A DNA stretch of 64,000 nucleotides from Sphingobium sp. (GCA_003248935.1 QFQF01000006.1:93419-157418), one strand, 5' to 3'; shown: positions 50,981 to 60,574, counted from the first letter of the stretch. Made by a program: numbers and translations. Notes: generated by a model not told the origin, from the sequence alone.

Positions 50981-51847
50981 TCAGATGACGCCGAACGTCC
51001 AGCCTTCTGTGCGTGCGATCTGCGGCGAAAGTACCGATGGATGCCACAGCGCGGCATTGGATGCGGCGCATCGCATCCAGGCGGCGGTCAGGATCGCGTC
51101 GGTGCTGTGATCGTCATAGGCCGCGAGCGGACTGTGCGGGGCACTGCCGACGAGGGCCAGCGCGGCGTCCAGCGTCGCCGCGTCGCGAATCTTCGTACGG
51201 CCCTTCGGCCGTCCGGCCGCGCGGGCGGCGATGCTGGTGTAGATTTCGACCACCAGTGAGGACGGGCCGTCCGGCAGCGGATCGAACGGCCATACCGGCA
51301 CGGCGGGGCGGATATGGTGGAGCAGGCGCATGCCGGAAAAGCTGGCCTTCGCCACTTGTGCGGCGCCGATCGCGTCGTAGACGGTCGAGGGCTTGCCGCC
51401 GCCCCCCGCTTTGTAATGCGCCTCGCAGGCGCGCAGGTGCATATAGTCCGCCTTGATCCCGTCGGCCTTGCCGAAATAGAAATGGCGGCGATGGGCGGCC
51501 TCCAGAAAGCTGGTGGCGCCAAGGTCGGCGTCGGGCGCGACGGCGTCGACATAGGCCCAGAATGCGGGCGCCGTCACCGGCGTCTCGTCGCCGGGCAGAT
51601 AGGCGCCGCGCGCGACGAAGGGCGGCGCGAAGCTGAAGTCGAAGCCGAACAGGGTGGTGGCCTCTGCCGCCTGCGCCACCAGCCAGCCGGCGACATCGGT
51701 GCGGGACCAGATGCCGTGCGGGGCATGGACAAGGGCAGGGGCCATGATGCCCGCCCCGCACAGGGCGACGGCGATGCCCTTGTGACGGCTGCCCTTGGCG
51801 CCCGACCAGTCGATCGCGGCAAAGCGGGTGAAGGCGGGGAGGGGCAT
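50981..51847 (-). CDS. DUF429-like protein, probable RNase H fold
   Basis: A 288-residue soluble protein. The N-terminal FAAIDWSGAKGSRHKGIAVA and internal LFGFDFSFAPPF have the spaced acidic residues on beta strands seen in RNase H-like folds (DUF429 and related predicted nucleases). A late ...YDDHSTDAILTAAWMRCA provides a further acidic pair. Function unknown. It begins 19 bases from the tRNA-Thr gene. Confidence 0.7.
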   Translation of the reverse strand: MPLPAFTRFAAIDWSGAKGSRHKGIAVALCGAGIMAPALVHAPHGIWSRTDVAGWLVAQAAEATTLFGFDFSFAPPFVARGAYLPGDETPVTAPAFWAYVDAVAPDADLGATSFLEAAHRRHFYFGKADGIKADYMHLRACEAHYKAGGGGKPSTVYDAIGAAQVAKASFSGMRLLHHIRPAVPVWPFDPLPDGPSSLVVEIYTSIAARAAGRPKGRTKIRDAATLDAALALVGSAPHSPLAAYDDHSTDAILTAAWMRCAASNAALWHPSVLSPQIARTEGWTFGVI

Positions 51848-51938
51848 CGCCGCTCGCTAAAGACCTAACCGTTCGTTTCTCGACCGCGCTCGAAACGAGC
51901 GGGTGTGAGGGAATGAAGCAAAAGGTTATCGGGCACCG

Positions 51939-53255
51939 TCATTCCCGCCCCTTCCGCCGCTCGTCCCACCACGCCATGCGTTCGGCCACGCGCTTTTCGA
52001 AGCCGCGATCGGTGGGCACGTAGAAGTCCTGCGGCGCCATGTCCTCCGGCCAGTAATTGTCGCCGGAAAAACCGTCTGCCGTATCATGGTCATAGGTGTA
52101 GCCCCTGCCGTAGCCCACGTCCTTCATCAGCTTCGTCGGCGCGTTCAGGATGTTCTGCGGCGGCATCAGCGAACCGGTGTCGCGCGCCGTCTTCCACGCG
52201 GCCTTCATCGCCATATAGGCGGCGTTCGATTTCGGCGCGGTGGCGCAATAGAGGCAGGCCTGGACGATCGCCAGTTCGCCCTCCGGGCTGCCGAGATAAT
52301 CGTAGGCGTCCTTGGCCGCGAGGCACTGGACCAGCGCCTGCGGGTCGGCGAGGCCGATATCCTCGCTGGCGAAGCGGGTGATGCGGCGCAGGACGTAGAG
52401 CGGTTCCTCACCCGCCGTCAGCATCCGCGCGAGATAATAAAGCGCAGCCTGCGGGTCGGAGCCGCGCAGCGATTTGTGCAGGGCGGAGATCAGGTTGTAG
52501 TGCCCCTCCCGATCCTTGTCGTAGACCGCGACGCGGCGGTGCAGGAGGGCAGAGAGCCCCGCCGGATCGAGCGGCGCGGCGAGATCGACGGAATAGAGTG
52601 TCTCGACCTGATTGAGCAGGAAGCGGCCGTCGCCGTCGGCGCTGGCGATCAGCGCCTCACGCGCGGCGGCGTCGAGCGGCAACGGGCGTTCCATCAGCGC
52701 CTCTGCCCGATCGATGAGCTTTTCCAGCGCGGCGGTATCGAGGCGGCGCAGGATCAGCACCTGGCAGCGGGAGAGCAAAGCGGCGTTGAGTTCGAAGCTG
52801 GGATTCTCCGTCGTCGCGCCGACCAGCGTGACCGTGCCATCCTCGACGAAGGGCAGGAAGCCGTCCTGCTGGGCGCGGTTGAAGCGATGGATCTCGTCCA
52901 CGAACAGCAGGGTGCGGCGGCCGAGCTTCGCATGGTCGCGGGCGGCGGCGAACACGCGCTTGAGGTCGGCAACGCCCGAGAACACGGCGGAGATCGGCTC
53001 GAACCGCATGCCCACCGCATCGGCCAGCAGCCGGGATATCGTGGTCTTGCCGGTGCCCGGCGGCCCCCAGAACAGGATCGACGACAGGCGCCCTGCGGCC
53101 ACCATCCGGCCGATCGCGCCGTCCGGGCCGGTCAGATGCTCCTGCCCCACCACCTGATCAAGGGTGCGTGGGCGCAGGCGATCGGCGAGCGGCGCGTCGG
53201 CCGGAGGTTCCGCCGGGGCCGCAGTGCCGGGATCGCCGCCGAACAGGTCGCTCAC
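51939..53255 (-). CDS. rarA: Replication-associated recombination protein RarA (MgsA)
   Basis: A 438-residue AAA+ ATPase. RPRTLDQVVGQEHLTGPDGA, Walker A WGPPGTGKTTISRLLAD, Walker B TLLFVDEIHRFNRAQQDGFL and sensor 1 LVGATTENPSFELNAALLSR are clear. The C-terminal tetramerisation part is also present (RGSDPQAALYYLARMLTAGE, GSPEGELAIVQACLYCATAP). RarA acts at stalled replication forks. A glycosyltransferase gene ends 7 bases before its start, so the two are co-transcribed. Confidence 0.95.
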   Translation of the reverse strand: MSDLFGGDPGTAAPAEPPADAPLADRLRPRTLDQVVGQEHLTGPDGAIGRMVAAGRLSSILFWGPPGTGKTTISRLLADAVGMRFEPISAVFSGVADLKRVFAAARDHAKLGRRTLLFVDEIHRFNRAQQDGFLPFVEDGTVTLVGATTENPSFELNAALLSRCQVLILRRLDTAALEKLIDRAEALMERPLPLDAAAREALIASADGDGRFLLNQVETLYSVDLAAPLDPAGLSALLHRRVAVYDKDREGHYNLISALHKSLRGSDPQAALYYLARMLTAGEEPLYVLRRITRFASEDIGLADPQALVQCLAAKDAYDYLGSPEGELAIVQACLYCATAPKSNAAYMAMKAAWKTARDTGSLMPPQNILNAPTKLMKDVGYGRGYTYDHDTADGFSGDNYWPEDMAPQDFYVPTDRGFEKRVAERMAWWDERRKGRE

Positions 53256-53262
53256 GGCGTGG

Positions 53263-54441
53263 TCACGGGACAGGGCTGGCGAGCGGGACGGCGCCCCGCT
53301 TGCGCTGACGCACGACGCGCAGATAGGTGTCGACCAGCGACTGGTTGACCTGATCCCATCCGTAATGGTCGGCCTCCGCCTTTCCGGCGGCGCCAGTGCG
53401 GGCTCGGCTTTCCGCGTCGGTGCAGAAATGGGCGAGGGCGTCGGCGAACTGCTGCACGGCGCCCGGGCGGATCAGGCGGCCGGTGACGCCGTCGGTGACC
53501 AGGCATTCGCTGCCCGTCGCGCGCGCGGCGACCGTGGGAAGGGCGCAGGCCATCGCCTCCAGCGTCACGTTGCCGAAGGTTTCGGTGACGGAAGGGTTGA
53601 ACAGCATGTCCATGCTGGCAACCGCACGGCCCAGATCCTCCCCCATCAGGAAACCGGCGAAGACGGCGTCGGGCAGGCGATTTTCGAACCAGCCGCGGGC
53701 CGGGCCGTCGCCGATCACCAGCACGCGATGACGAACCTGCCGGGCGCGCAACAGATCGATCGCATCGGAGAAGACGTCCAGCCCTTTTTCCATCACCAGG
53801 CGGCCGGTGAAGCCGATGACCGGTACGTCGTCCTCTATGCCGAGGCTCCGGCGCCAGGCGAGGTCGCGGCGGCCGGGATTGAAGATCGCCCGGTCGATGC
53901 CGCGCGTCCAGATGCCGATATCGTAGTTCATCCGCTGCTCGCGCAGCACCTGCGCCATCGAGTCGGAGGGTGCGACCAGCGCGTCGCAGCGGCGGTAGAA
54001 GCGGCGGAGCAGCGCCGTGACCAGCGGCTCCAGGAAGGCGAGGCCGTAATAGCGCGGATAGGTTTCGAACCGGGTATGCACCGACGCCACGACCGGCAGG
54101 CCGCGATGACGGGCATAGGAGACCGCGCGATGGCCGAGCGGATCGGGGCTGGACACGTGAACCATGTTCGGTGCGAAGGCGGCAATGTCGCGCCGCAGCC
54201 GCCCGGACAGGCGGTAGGGCACCTGATATTCGCCGCGCCCGGGCATGGCGAAGGACGGTGCGCTCACCAGATCGCCGGTCGGCGGAAAGGCCGGGGTGTC
54301 GGTCGTCGGCGAGTAGACCCGGACGGCCGCCCCCTGCCGCAGCAGATAGTCGACCAGCCGGTTCAGCGCCTGGTTCGCGCCATCGCGCACATAGTTGTAG
54401 TTGCCGCTGAAAAGAGCGATGCGAAGGCCGGTAGCGTCCAT
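53263..54441 (-). CDS. Glycosyltransferase family 4 (GT-B fold)
   Basis: 392 residues from ATG 54441; an upstream in-frame ATG at 54498 would add 19. The GT-B donor half is clear: PVIGFTGRLVMEKGLDVFSD, HRVLVIGDGPARGWFENRLP, FLMGEDLGRAVASMDMLFNP and the E-x7-E motif ETFGNVTLEAMACALP. The N-terminus begins RIALFSGNYNYVRDGANQAL. Similar enzymes transfer hexoses to lipids or cell-wall polymers. The acceptor is not known. Confidence 0.88.
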   Translation of the reverse strand: MDATGLRIALFSGNYNYVRDGANQALNRLVDYLLRQGAAVRVYSPTTDTPAFPPTGDLVSAPSFAMPGRGEYQVPYRLSGRLRRDIAAFAPNMVHVSSPDPLGHRAVSYARHRGLPVVASVHTRFETYPRYYGLAFLEPLVTALLRRFYRRCDALVAPSDSMAQVLREQRMNYDIGIWTRGIDRAIFNPGRRDLAWRRSLGIEDDVPVIGFTGRLVMEKGLDVFSDAIDLLRARQVRHRVLVIGDGPARGWFENRLPDAVFAGFLMGEDLGRAVASMDMLFNPSVTETFGNVTLEAMACALPTVAARATGSECLVTDGVTGRLIRPGAVQQFADALAHFCTDAESRARTGAAGKAEADHYGWDQVNQSLVDTYLRVVRQRKRGAVPLASPVP

Positions 54442-54534
54442 CGCTAGCCCCTTAGCGAAGAGAGCGGCAAAGGCCAAGGGAACCGGCGTTGTTGCCAACG
54501 CTTCTCATCGGAAGGCGGGAAGCCGGGAGAGGCG

Positions 54535-54756
54535 ATGATGGGCAAGGAATGGGCGAAGGGCCAGCGCGTCCGGTGGAACTGGGGAACGGGCGTCGCCTAT
54601 GGCAAGATCGTCGAGCGGTTCGACCGGCATGTCGAGCGGACGATCAAGGGCGCGAAGGTGTCGCGCAACGGCAGCGCCGACAACCCCGCCTATCTGGTCG
54701 CGCTGGAGGATGGCGGCGAGGCGCTGAAGCTCAGGTCCGAACTGGACGGGGCGTAG
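54535..54756 (+). CDS. DUF2945 (TUDOR-like) small protein
   Basis: A 73-residue protein matching the DUF2945 family pattern: KGQRVRWNWGTGVAYGKIVE, then ...NPAYLVALEDGGEALKLRSEL. The fold is a small beta barrel. The family is widespread and called 'hypervirulence-associated' by a fungal link; no bacterial function is set. Two consecutive Met codons at the start. Confidence 0.8.
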   Translation: MMGKEWAKGQRVRWNWGTGVAYGKIVERFDRHVERTIKGAKVSRNGSADNPAYLVALEDGGEALKLRSELDGA

Positions 54757-54831
54757 CGTCCGCAGGGGAGCAGGCCAGTTGCGTGTCGATCGGCTGTTGG
54801 TGCGGGCGCGCGGTTCTGGCATCCTGCCGCC

Positions 54832-55485
54832 ATGGATATGCCCCGGATGACCGTCGCCGCCCTGCTCACGGGAGCGCCTGTACCGTTCCGCGACGGCGAA
54901 TACAGCGCAATCGCCAAGCGGCCGGTGGCGGGGCCTGTGCGTATCGGCTGGCTGGGGTTTGAAGGCGACATGGTCGCGGACCCCATCCATCACGGCGGGC
55001 ACGACAAGGCGATCCACCTCTACGCGCAGGACCATTATCCGTTCTGGCGCGAGCGCAAGCCCGGTCACGCATTGCTGGATGCGCCCGGCGCGTTCGGGGA
55101 GAATATCGCGGCGCAGGGGCTGGTCGAGGACGATCTGTGCGTCGGCGACCGCTTCACGCTGGGCAGTGCGATCGTCGAGGTCAGCCATGGCCGTCAGCCC
55201 TGCTGGAAACTCGACCACCGCTTCGGCGAGCGGGACATATTGGCGACCATCGTCAGGACGGCGCGCTGCGGCATCTACTTCCGGGTGATCCGGGAAGGGG
55301 AGGCGGAAGCGGGCGGGGACATGACCCTGATCGACCGGCCGCAGCCGGAATGGACCGTGGCGCGCGTGTTCCGCCTGCTGATTGCCGGCGGGCACAAGGG
55401 CGATCCCGATGCCGTGCGGGCGCTTGCCGGCATGCCTTTGCTGGCTGAGGCCTGGCGTGAGCGGGCAGGCAAGCTGGCGGGCTGA
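54832..55485 (+). CDS. MOSC-domain protein (YiiM-like)
   Basis: A 217-residue protein with a MOSC domain. GFEGDMVADPIHHGGHDKAI is the conserved entry, YPFWRERKPGHALLDAPGAF-GENI and VEVSHGRQPCWKLDHRF carry the conserved Cys, and a short C-terminal three-alpha-type segment ends the protein (AVRALAGMPLLAEAWRERAG). YiiM-like enzymes use the molybdenum cofactor to reduce N-hydroxylated compounds. It is convergent with parE. Confidence 0.88.
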   Translation: MDMPRMTVAALLTGAPVPFRDGEYSAIAKRPVAGPVRIGWLGFEGDMVADPIHHGGHDKAIHLYAQDHYPFWRERKPGHALLDAPGAFGENIAAQGLVEDDLCVGDRFTLGSAIVEVSHGRQPCWKLDHRFGERDILATIVRTARCGIYFRVIREGEAEAGGDMTLIDRPQPEWTVARVFRLLIAGGHKGDPDAVRALAGMPLLAEAWRERAGKLAG

Positions 55486-55554
55486 CCTACCCGTCAGGGC
55501 GCTTACCGCCCCTGATCTGCCCAGTCCCGGCGCGCCCGGTCCTGACGCACCCGA

Positions 55555-57534
55555 TCAGGCGTCGATCGCTTCCTCGTCGACCTGCGCCGCATTTTCCTGA
55601 ATGAAGGCGAAGCGGTGGGCGGGGTTGTTGCCCATCAGCCGGTCGACGAGGTCGCGCACGGCGGCGCGGTCCTCCACGTCGGGCGGCAGGGTGATGCGGA
55701 TCATCCCGCGCGTTTTGGGGTCCATCGTGGTTTCGCGGAGCTGACCCGGGTTCATCTCGCCAAGGCCCTTGAAGCGGCTGACCTCGACCTTCTTCCCCTT
55801 GAACTCCTTCTCCATGATCTCCACCCGATGGGCGTCGTCACGGGCATAGAGACTCTTGCCGCCCGAAACGAGGCGGTAGAGCGGCGGCTGCGCCAGATAG
55901 AGATGCCCGCGCCGCACCAGTTCCGGCATCTCCTGAAAGAAGAAGGTCATCAGAAGGGTGGCGATATGGGCGCCGTCGACGTCGGCGTCGGTCATGATGA
56001 CGATGCGTTCGTAGCGCAGCGTGTCGGGATTGCATTCCTTCCGCGTGCCGCAGCCCAGCGCCTGGATCATGTCGGCGATTTCCTGATTGGCCAGGATCTT
56101 GGCCGACGTGGCCGACGCGACGTTCAGGATCTTGCCGCGAATGGGCAGGATCGCCTGCGTTTTGCGGTCGCGCGCCTGTTTGGCCGATCCGCCGGCGCTG
56201 TCGCCCTCGACGATGAAGATTTCCGTCCCTTCCGGATCGTCGGCGGAACAGTCGGTCAGCTTGCCGGGCAGGCGCAGCTTGCGCGCGCTGGTAGCGGTCT
56301 TGCGCTTGACCTCCTTCTCCTGCTTGCGCTTCAGCCGCTCGTCCATGCGGTCGAGCACGTAGGAGAGCAGCGCCTTGCCCCGGTCCATATGGTCGGTGAG
56401 GAAGTGGTCGAAATGGTCGCGCACGGCATTTTCGACCAGCCGCGCCGCATCGGGAGACGTCAGCCGGTCCTTCGTCTGGCTCTGGAACTGCGGATCGCGG
56501 ATAAAGACCGACAGCATGATCTCCGAAGAGGTCATGATATCGTCGGCGGTGATGTCCTTGCCCTTCTTCTGGCCGACGAGTTCGGCAAATGCGCGGATAC
56601 CCTTGGTCAGGGCGGCGCGCAGGCCGTTTTCATGCGTGCCGCCGTCAGGCGTCGGGATGGTGTTGCAGTACCAGCTGTAGCTGCCGTCGGACCAGAGCGG
56701 CCACGCGACGGCCCATTCGACCCGGCCCATCTCGCCCGGGAAATCCTGGCTGCCGGAGAAGAACTGGCTGGTGGCGCACTCCCGGTCCCCGATCTGCTCG
56801 CGCAGATGATCGGCAAGGCCGCCGGGAAACTGGAACACCGCCTCTGCCGGGGTATCGTCCGTGATCAGCGAGGGATCGCATTTCCAGCGGATTTCGACGC
56901 CCGCGAACAGATAGGCCTTCGACCGGGCGAGCTTGTGCAGCCGTTGCGGCTTGAACTTCATCTCACCAAAAATCTCGGCGTCGGGAACGAAACTGACCGA
57001 CGTGCCCCGGCGGTTGGGCGCGGCGCCGATCTTCTCCAGCGGTCCCTTCGGATTCCCCTGGCTGAACGACTGGCGATAGAGTTCGCGGTTGCGGGCCACC
57101 TCCACCGTCATGTCGATCGACAACGCGTTGACGACGCTGGACCCGACACCATGCAGGCCGCCCGAGGTCGCATAGGCCTTGTTCGAGAACTTGCCGCCCG
57201 AATGCAGCATGGTGAGGATGACCTCGAGCGCCGACTTGTCGGGAAATTTGGGGTGCGGATCGATCGGCATGCCGCGACCATTGTCGATGATCGTCAGGCG
57301 ATTGCCTGCCTCCAGCTCGATCTCGATCCGCGTCGCATGGCCGGCGACGGCCTCGTCCATCGCATTGTCGAGGATTTCGGACGCAAGGTGGTGAAAGGCC
57401 CGTTCGTCGGTGCCGCCGATATACATGCCCGGACGGCGCCGCACGGGCTCAAGCCCCTCCAGCACCTCGATCGAGGAGGCGTCATAGTCGGTCGTGGTCG
57501 GGCTTGGGCTGCCGGCAAAGAGATCATCCGCCAT
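55555..57534 (-). CDS. parE: DNA topoisomerase IV subunit B
   Basis: 659 residues from ATG 57534 (MADDLFAGSPSPTTTD). The GHKL ATPase (EVLEGLEPVRRRPGMYIGG, EILDNAMDEAVAGHATRIEI, IDNGRGMPIDPHPKFPDKSA, GLHGVGSSVVNALS), transducer and TOPRIM domains (EIFIVEGDSAGGSAKQARDR, IMTDADVDGAHIATLLMTFF) are complete. ParE rather than GyrB is favoured by length and the TSSEIMLSVFIRDPQFQSQT segment. It decatenates daughter chromosomes with ParC. Confidence 0.93.
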   Translation of the reverse strand: MADDLFAGSPSPTTTDYDASSIEVLEGLEPVRRRPGMYIGGTDERAFHHLASEILDNAMDEAVAGHATRIEIELEAGNRLTIIDNGRGMPIDPHPKFPDKSALEVILTMLHSGGKFSNKAYATSGGLHGVGSSVVNALSIDMTVEVARNRELYRQSFSQGNPKGPLEKIGAAPNRRGTSVSFVPDAEIFGEMKFKPQRLHKLARSKAYLFAGVEIRWKCDPSLITDDTPAEAVFQFPGGLADHLREQIGDRECATSQFFSGSQDFPGEMGRVEWAVAWPLWSDGSYSWYCNTIPTPDGGTHENGLRAALTKGIRAFAELVGQKKGKDITADDIMTSSEIMLSVFIRDPQFQSQTKDRLTSPDAARLVENAVRDHFDHFLTDHMDRGKALLSYVLDRMDERLKRKQEKEVKRKTATSARKLRLPGKLTDCSADDPEGTEIFIVEGDSAGGSAKQARDRKTQAILPIRGKILNVASATSAKILANQEIADMIQALGCGTRKECNPDTLRYERIVIMTDADVDGAHIATLLMTFFFQEMPELVRRGHLYLAQPPLYRLVSGGKSLYARDDAHRVEIMEKEFKGKKVEVSRFKGLGEMNPGQLRETTMDPKTRGMIRITLPPDVEDRAAVRDLVDRLMGNNPAHRFAFIQENAAQVDEEAIDA

Positions 57535-57591
57535 GCAAAGCCTATAGAGGCGCTTGACCGGGGGGAGCAAGCAACTTGCTCGCCAAGGTGA

Positions 57592-58746
57592 TTATCGGGC
57601 AGGCCATTCCCAGTCCGGCGCATCGCCATGGCGCACGAGTGTCTCTCCCAAGTCCTTTTCCAGTTCCACGAATGTGCATGTGCCCGCGCGCTCCAGGGCA
57701 TCGATCAGCCCGGGGGCGTGGGATACCAGGATGATCTGGCAATGGCGCGACGCGTTGACGAGGAGGCGGGCGAGGGCGGGCAGCAGGTCGGGATGCAGGC
57801 TCACTTCAGGTTCGTTGAGGATCATCAGTTCCGGCGGACGGGGAGAAAGCAGGGCCGCCGCCAGCAAGATGTAGCGTAAAGTCCCGTCCGACAGTTCCGC
57901 GCATCGCAGGGGACGGAGCAGTCCATGCTGTAGCATCGTCAATTCAAATCCGGCAGCGGTTTCGACCGCGAGCGAAGCGCCGCCAAAGGCGTCGCCGACA
58001 GCATCCTGCAGGGCATGGCCATCGCCGATTTCCAGGATCGTCTGGACGGCTGCAGCGATATCCGACCCATCCGCCGACAGGATCGGAGTATATGTTCCCA
58101 CATGGCGCTGGCGGGCTGGCGCATCCCTGTCCGTCCGCAGATTGTCGTAAAACCGCCATCGCCGCATGCGTTCGCGCAGCATCAACAATTCCAGTCCTTC
58201 GCCGGCATCCGCCATATGGGTCATCATGCTGTCGAAGTAGGACAAGCGATCGAATGCCTCGACCCAGTCCCCGCCGGACGCACTGCGGCAGCGAACAAGT
58301 GAACCGCGGCGCTCTGCGATCAAGTTGCGCCGGGTCAGCTTTGCGCCCAGCCAGACAGCCTCAACCTTTATCTCCGGATCATGGGAAAAAGCGGATGTGG
58401 AAGGCACCGGCAGCCCAAGATCGATAGCATAGCCATAATCGTCGGAAGAAAAGCCGAGCTTCAGGCTGATATTCTTCGAGCGCACCGTGCCCTGGACCGG
58501 ATGGCGGCCCGTGCGCATCGCTTGGGTGATTTTCTCCGGTCCGGCCCATAAAGTGGACTCCAGACCGCCTTCTGAAGCAAGCGATCCGATGACGCGACCC
58601 TGCGCCACATCGGCAAGCAGGCGCAGTGCCCGATAGAGACTCGATTTTCCGCTGCCGTTGGCGCCGGTAACGACGGTCAGCTCTCCAAGAGGCAGGACGA
58701 TATCCCGAAGCGAGCGATAACCTGAAACGGCAAGGCAATCGAGCAC
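57592..58746 (-). CDS. Orphan AAA-family ATPase (AAA_21/OLD-like, COG4637-type)
   Basis: A 384-residue SMC/ABC-type ATPase. Walker A is VVTGANGSGKSSLYRAL (about residues 24-40), the signature region LSDGTLRYILLAAALL, Walker B ELMILNEPEVSLHPDLLPAL, and the switch His IILVSHAPGLIDAL. There is no TOPRIM or HNH nuclease domain and no partner gene. GTG start with GGGAG 9 bases upstream. The gene is somewhat less GC-rich than its neighbours and sits between parE and gcrA, suggesting later arrival. Role unknown; related proteins are found in phage-defence and repair contexts. Confidence 0.8.
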   Translation of the reverse strand: MLDCLAVSGYRSLRDIVLPLGELTVVTGANGSGKSSLYRALRLLADVAQGRVIGSLASEGGLESTLWAGPEKITQAMRTGRHPVQGTVRSKNISLKLGFSSDDYGYAIDLGLPVPSTSAFSHDPEIKVEAVWLGAKLTRRNLIAERRGSLVRCRSASGGDWVEAFDRLSYFDSMMTHMADAGEGLELLMLRERMRRWRFYDNLRTDRDAPARQRHVGTYTPILSADGSDIAAAVQTILEIGDGHALQDAVGDAFGGASLAVETAAGFELTMLQHGLLRPLRCAELSDGTLRYILLAAALLSPRPPELMILNEPEVSLHPDLLPALARLLVNASRHCQIILVSHAPGLIDALERAGTCTFVELEKDLGETLVRHGDAPDWEWPAR

Positions 58747-58850
58747 TGAACGTCACTCCCATGGCGGGGACTTCCGCTCTGGCTGGCGACGGCGATGCCG
58801 GCAAGCCGAGATCGCTCCAATATCGCGTCATAGATCAGCCCGTCCCAGAA

Positions 58851-58878
58851 AGAGAAAGGCCGCCCATAAAGGCGGCCT
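58851..58878 (-). terminator. Terminator of gcrA
   Basis: On the minus strand: AGGCCGCC-TTTATG-GGCGGCCT followed by TTCTCTTTC. It lies 22 bases after the gcrA stop. Confidence 0.78.
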
Positions 58879-58899
58879 CCATCTTTGCCGGTCGTGCGA

Positions 58900-59586
58900 T
58901 CAGCGGACGCGGGGGCCGCCGAAGGGCAGAGGCGGCGGCGGGCGGCGGGTGCCGCGCGGCAGCTGTGCCTGATAGGCGCGGCCGCAATGCTCGACGCAAT
59001 AGGGGAAGCCCGGGTTCACCTTTTCACCGCAGAAGTGGAAGTCCGGCTCGCCCGGGTGGCCCATCGGCCACTTGCAGATCTTCTCGGTAAGGTCGAGCAG
59101 CGAGGTCTTGCCGGCGATATCCGCGCTCGGCTTGGCGGGAACCAGACGGCGGGGCGGGGCCGGGGGAATCGGCGCCTGCTGGTCGCCCGGGCCCTGACGC
59201 AGGAAGCCGCCGGGGCCGACCGACACCACACGCGGTTGCGGTGGCGGCGCCTGTTCCGTTTCGCCGAACGATGCCGGGGCGGGGCGGGCGGGTGTCGCCA
59301 CGGGCGCTTCTGCCTGTGGCGCGGCGCGGGGCGCCTCCTCCTCGACCGGTGCGCGCGGCGCGGGCGTTCCGACGGGTGCCGCCTTCTTGGGAGCGGGCGC
59401 CGCCTTCTTGCGCGGGGTGTCCGTGGCCTTCACCGGCGAGGGGCGGGACTGGAGGCCCAGACGATGCGCCTTGCCGATCACCGCGTTGCGGCTGACGCCG
59501 CCCAGCTCGTCCGCGATCTGGCTCGCGGTCATGCCTTTTTCCCACATGGTCTTGAGCTGTTCGATGCGTTCGTCGGTCCAGGACAA
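58900..59586 (-). CDS. gcrA: Cell-cycle regulator GcrA
   Basis: A 228-residue protein. The N-terminal DNA-binding helix-turn-helix is the invariant GcrA start (SWTDERIEQLKTMWEKGMTA, SQIADELGGVSRNAVIGKAH). A Pro/Ala/Lys-rich linker is followed by the conserved C-terminal segment that contacts sigma70 (KTSLLDLTEKICKWPMGHPG, FHFCGEKVNPGFPYCVEHCG, YQ). It activates genes with CcrM-methylated GANTC sites; found only in alphaproteobacteria. The linker is longer than in Caulobacter GcrA (173 residues). A GATTC site lies upstream at 59674. Confidence 0.96.
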   Translation of the reverse strand: MSWTDERIEQLKTMWEKGMTASQIADELGGVSRNAVIGKAHRLGLQSRPSPVKATDTPRKKAAPAPKKAAPVGTPAPRAPVEEEAPRAAPQAEAPVATPARPAPASFGETEQAPPPQPRVVSVGPGGFLRQGPGDQQAPIPPAPPRRLVPAKPSADIAGKTSLLDLTEKICKWPMGHPGEPDFHFCGEKVNPGFPYCVEHCGRAYQAQLPRGTRRPPPPLPFGGPRVR

Positions 59587-59719
59587 GGCAGGCTCCCAAT
59601 TTACGAAGGTTCGGCCACAATATGGGATGGCCGGACCCGATGTTCAATTCACAGAAAGTACGGCCGCAGAACGGATTCCCGCTTGCCGCTGAATGGCGCA
59701 GCCGATAGTCGATCGCGGC

Positions 59720-60574
59720 ATGGACGACCAGCCCCAAAATGTCGCCGCCGCCGGCCCCCTGCCGAGCATGATCCGTCACGAGCCAGGCGAACTGGTGATT
59801 CGTAACGTCAACTGGCCGGGGATGAAGGCGCTGTACTTCAAGGAAGTGCGCCGTTTCATGAAGGTGCAGTTGCAGACGGTGTGGGCCCCGGCGCTCACGA
59901 CATTGCTGTTCCTGATCATTTTCACGGTCGCGCTGGGGCGGCAGGGCCGCACCGTGCTGGGCGTACCGTTCGCCGATTTCATCGCGCCGGGCCTGATCGT
60001 CATGGGCATGTTGCAGAACAGTTTCGCCAACAGCAGCTTCGGCCTGCTGGCAGGCAAGATACAGGGCACGATTGTCGACTATCTGATGCCGCCGATCTCC
60101 ACCGGGGAGCTGCTGTTCGCACTGGTGGCCGCCTCGGTCACGCGCGCCTGTTTCGTCGGCTTCGCGGTCTGGCTGGCAATGCTGCTGTGGCCGGGCGTGC
60201 ATGTGGTGCCGGTGCATGGCTGGGCGATCATATGGTTCGGCGTGCTCGGATCGGCATTCCTCGCGTTCCTGGGCGTGCTGACGTCGATATGGGCGGAGAA
60301 GTTCGACCATGCGGCGGCCGTCACCAACTTCGTGATCGCGCCGCTCTCGCTGCTCTCCGGCACCTTCTACGCGATCGACAGGCTGAGCCCGGCATTCCGC
60401 GCGATCAGCCACGCCAATCCGTTCTTCTACGTGATTTCAGGCTTCCGCTATGGCTTCCTGTCGGCGTCAGACACGAATGTCGTGCTGGGCGCGGCGGTGA
60501 TGCTGATCGCCAACCTGCTGCTGGGCGGGGTGTGCTATGCGGTGTTGCGGCGGGGCTGGAAGATCAAGGCCTGA
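59720..60574 (+). CDS. ABC-2 type transporter permease
   Basis: 284 residues from ATG 59720; ATG 59693 is possible. A soluble N-terminus of about 40 residues leads to six membrane helices (LTTLLFLIIFTVALGRQG, FIAPGLIVMGMLQNSFANSS, LLFALVAASVTRACFVGF, IIWFGVLGSAFLAFLGVLTS, FVIAPLSLLSGTFYAIDRLS, AAVMLIANLLLGGVCYAVL). The pattern ...GTFYAIDRLSPAFRAISHANP is typical of the YadH/NodJ group. No ATPase gene lies next to it, so its partner must be elsewhere. Substrate unknown. Confidence 0.88.
   Translation: MDDQPQNVAAAGPLPSMIRHEPGELVIRNVNWPGMKALYFKEVRRFMKVQLQTVWAPALTTLLFLIIFTVALGRQGRTVLGVPFADFIAPGLIVMGMLQNSFANSSFGLLAGKIQGTIVDYLMPPISTGELLFALVAASVTRACFVGFAVWLAMLLWPGVHVVPVHGWAIIWFGVLGSAFLAFLGVLTSIWAEKFDHAAAVTNFVIAPLSLLSGTFYAIDRLSPAFRAISHANPFFYVISGFRYGFLSASDTNVVLGAAVMLIANLLLGGVCYAVLRRGWKIKA

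Noticed and set aside
59586..59720. Imperfect repeats (GAAGGTTCGGCCACA / GAAAGTACGGCCGCA) between gcrA and the ABC permease gene
   Set aside because: Similarity is partial and could be chance; the spacing gives no clear operator pattern.
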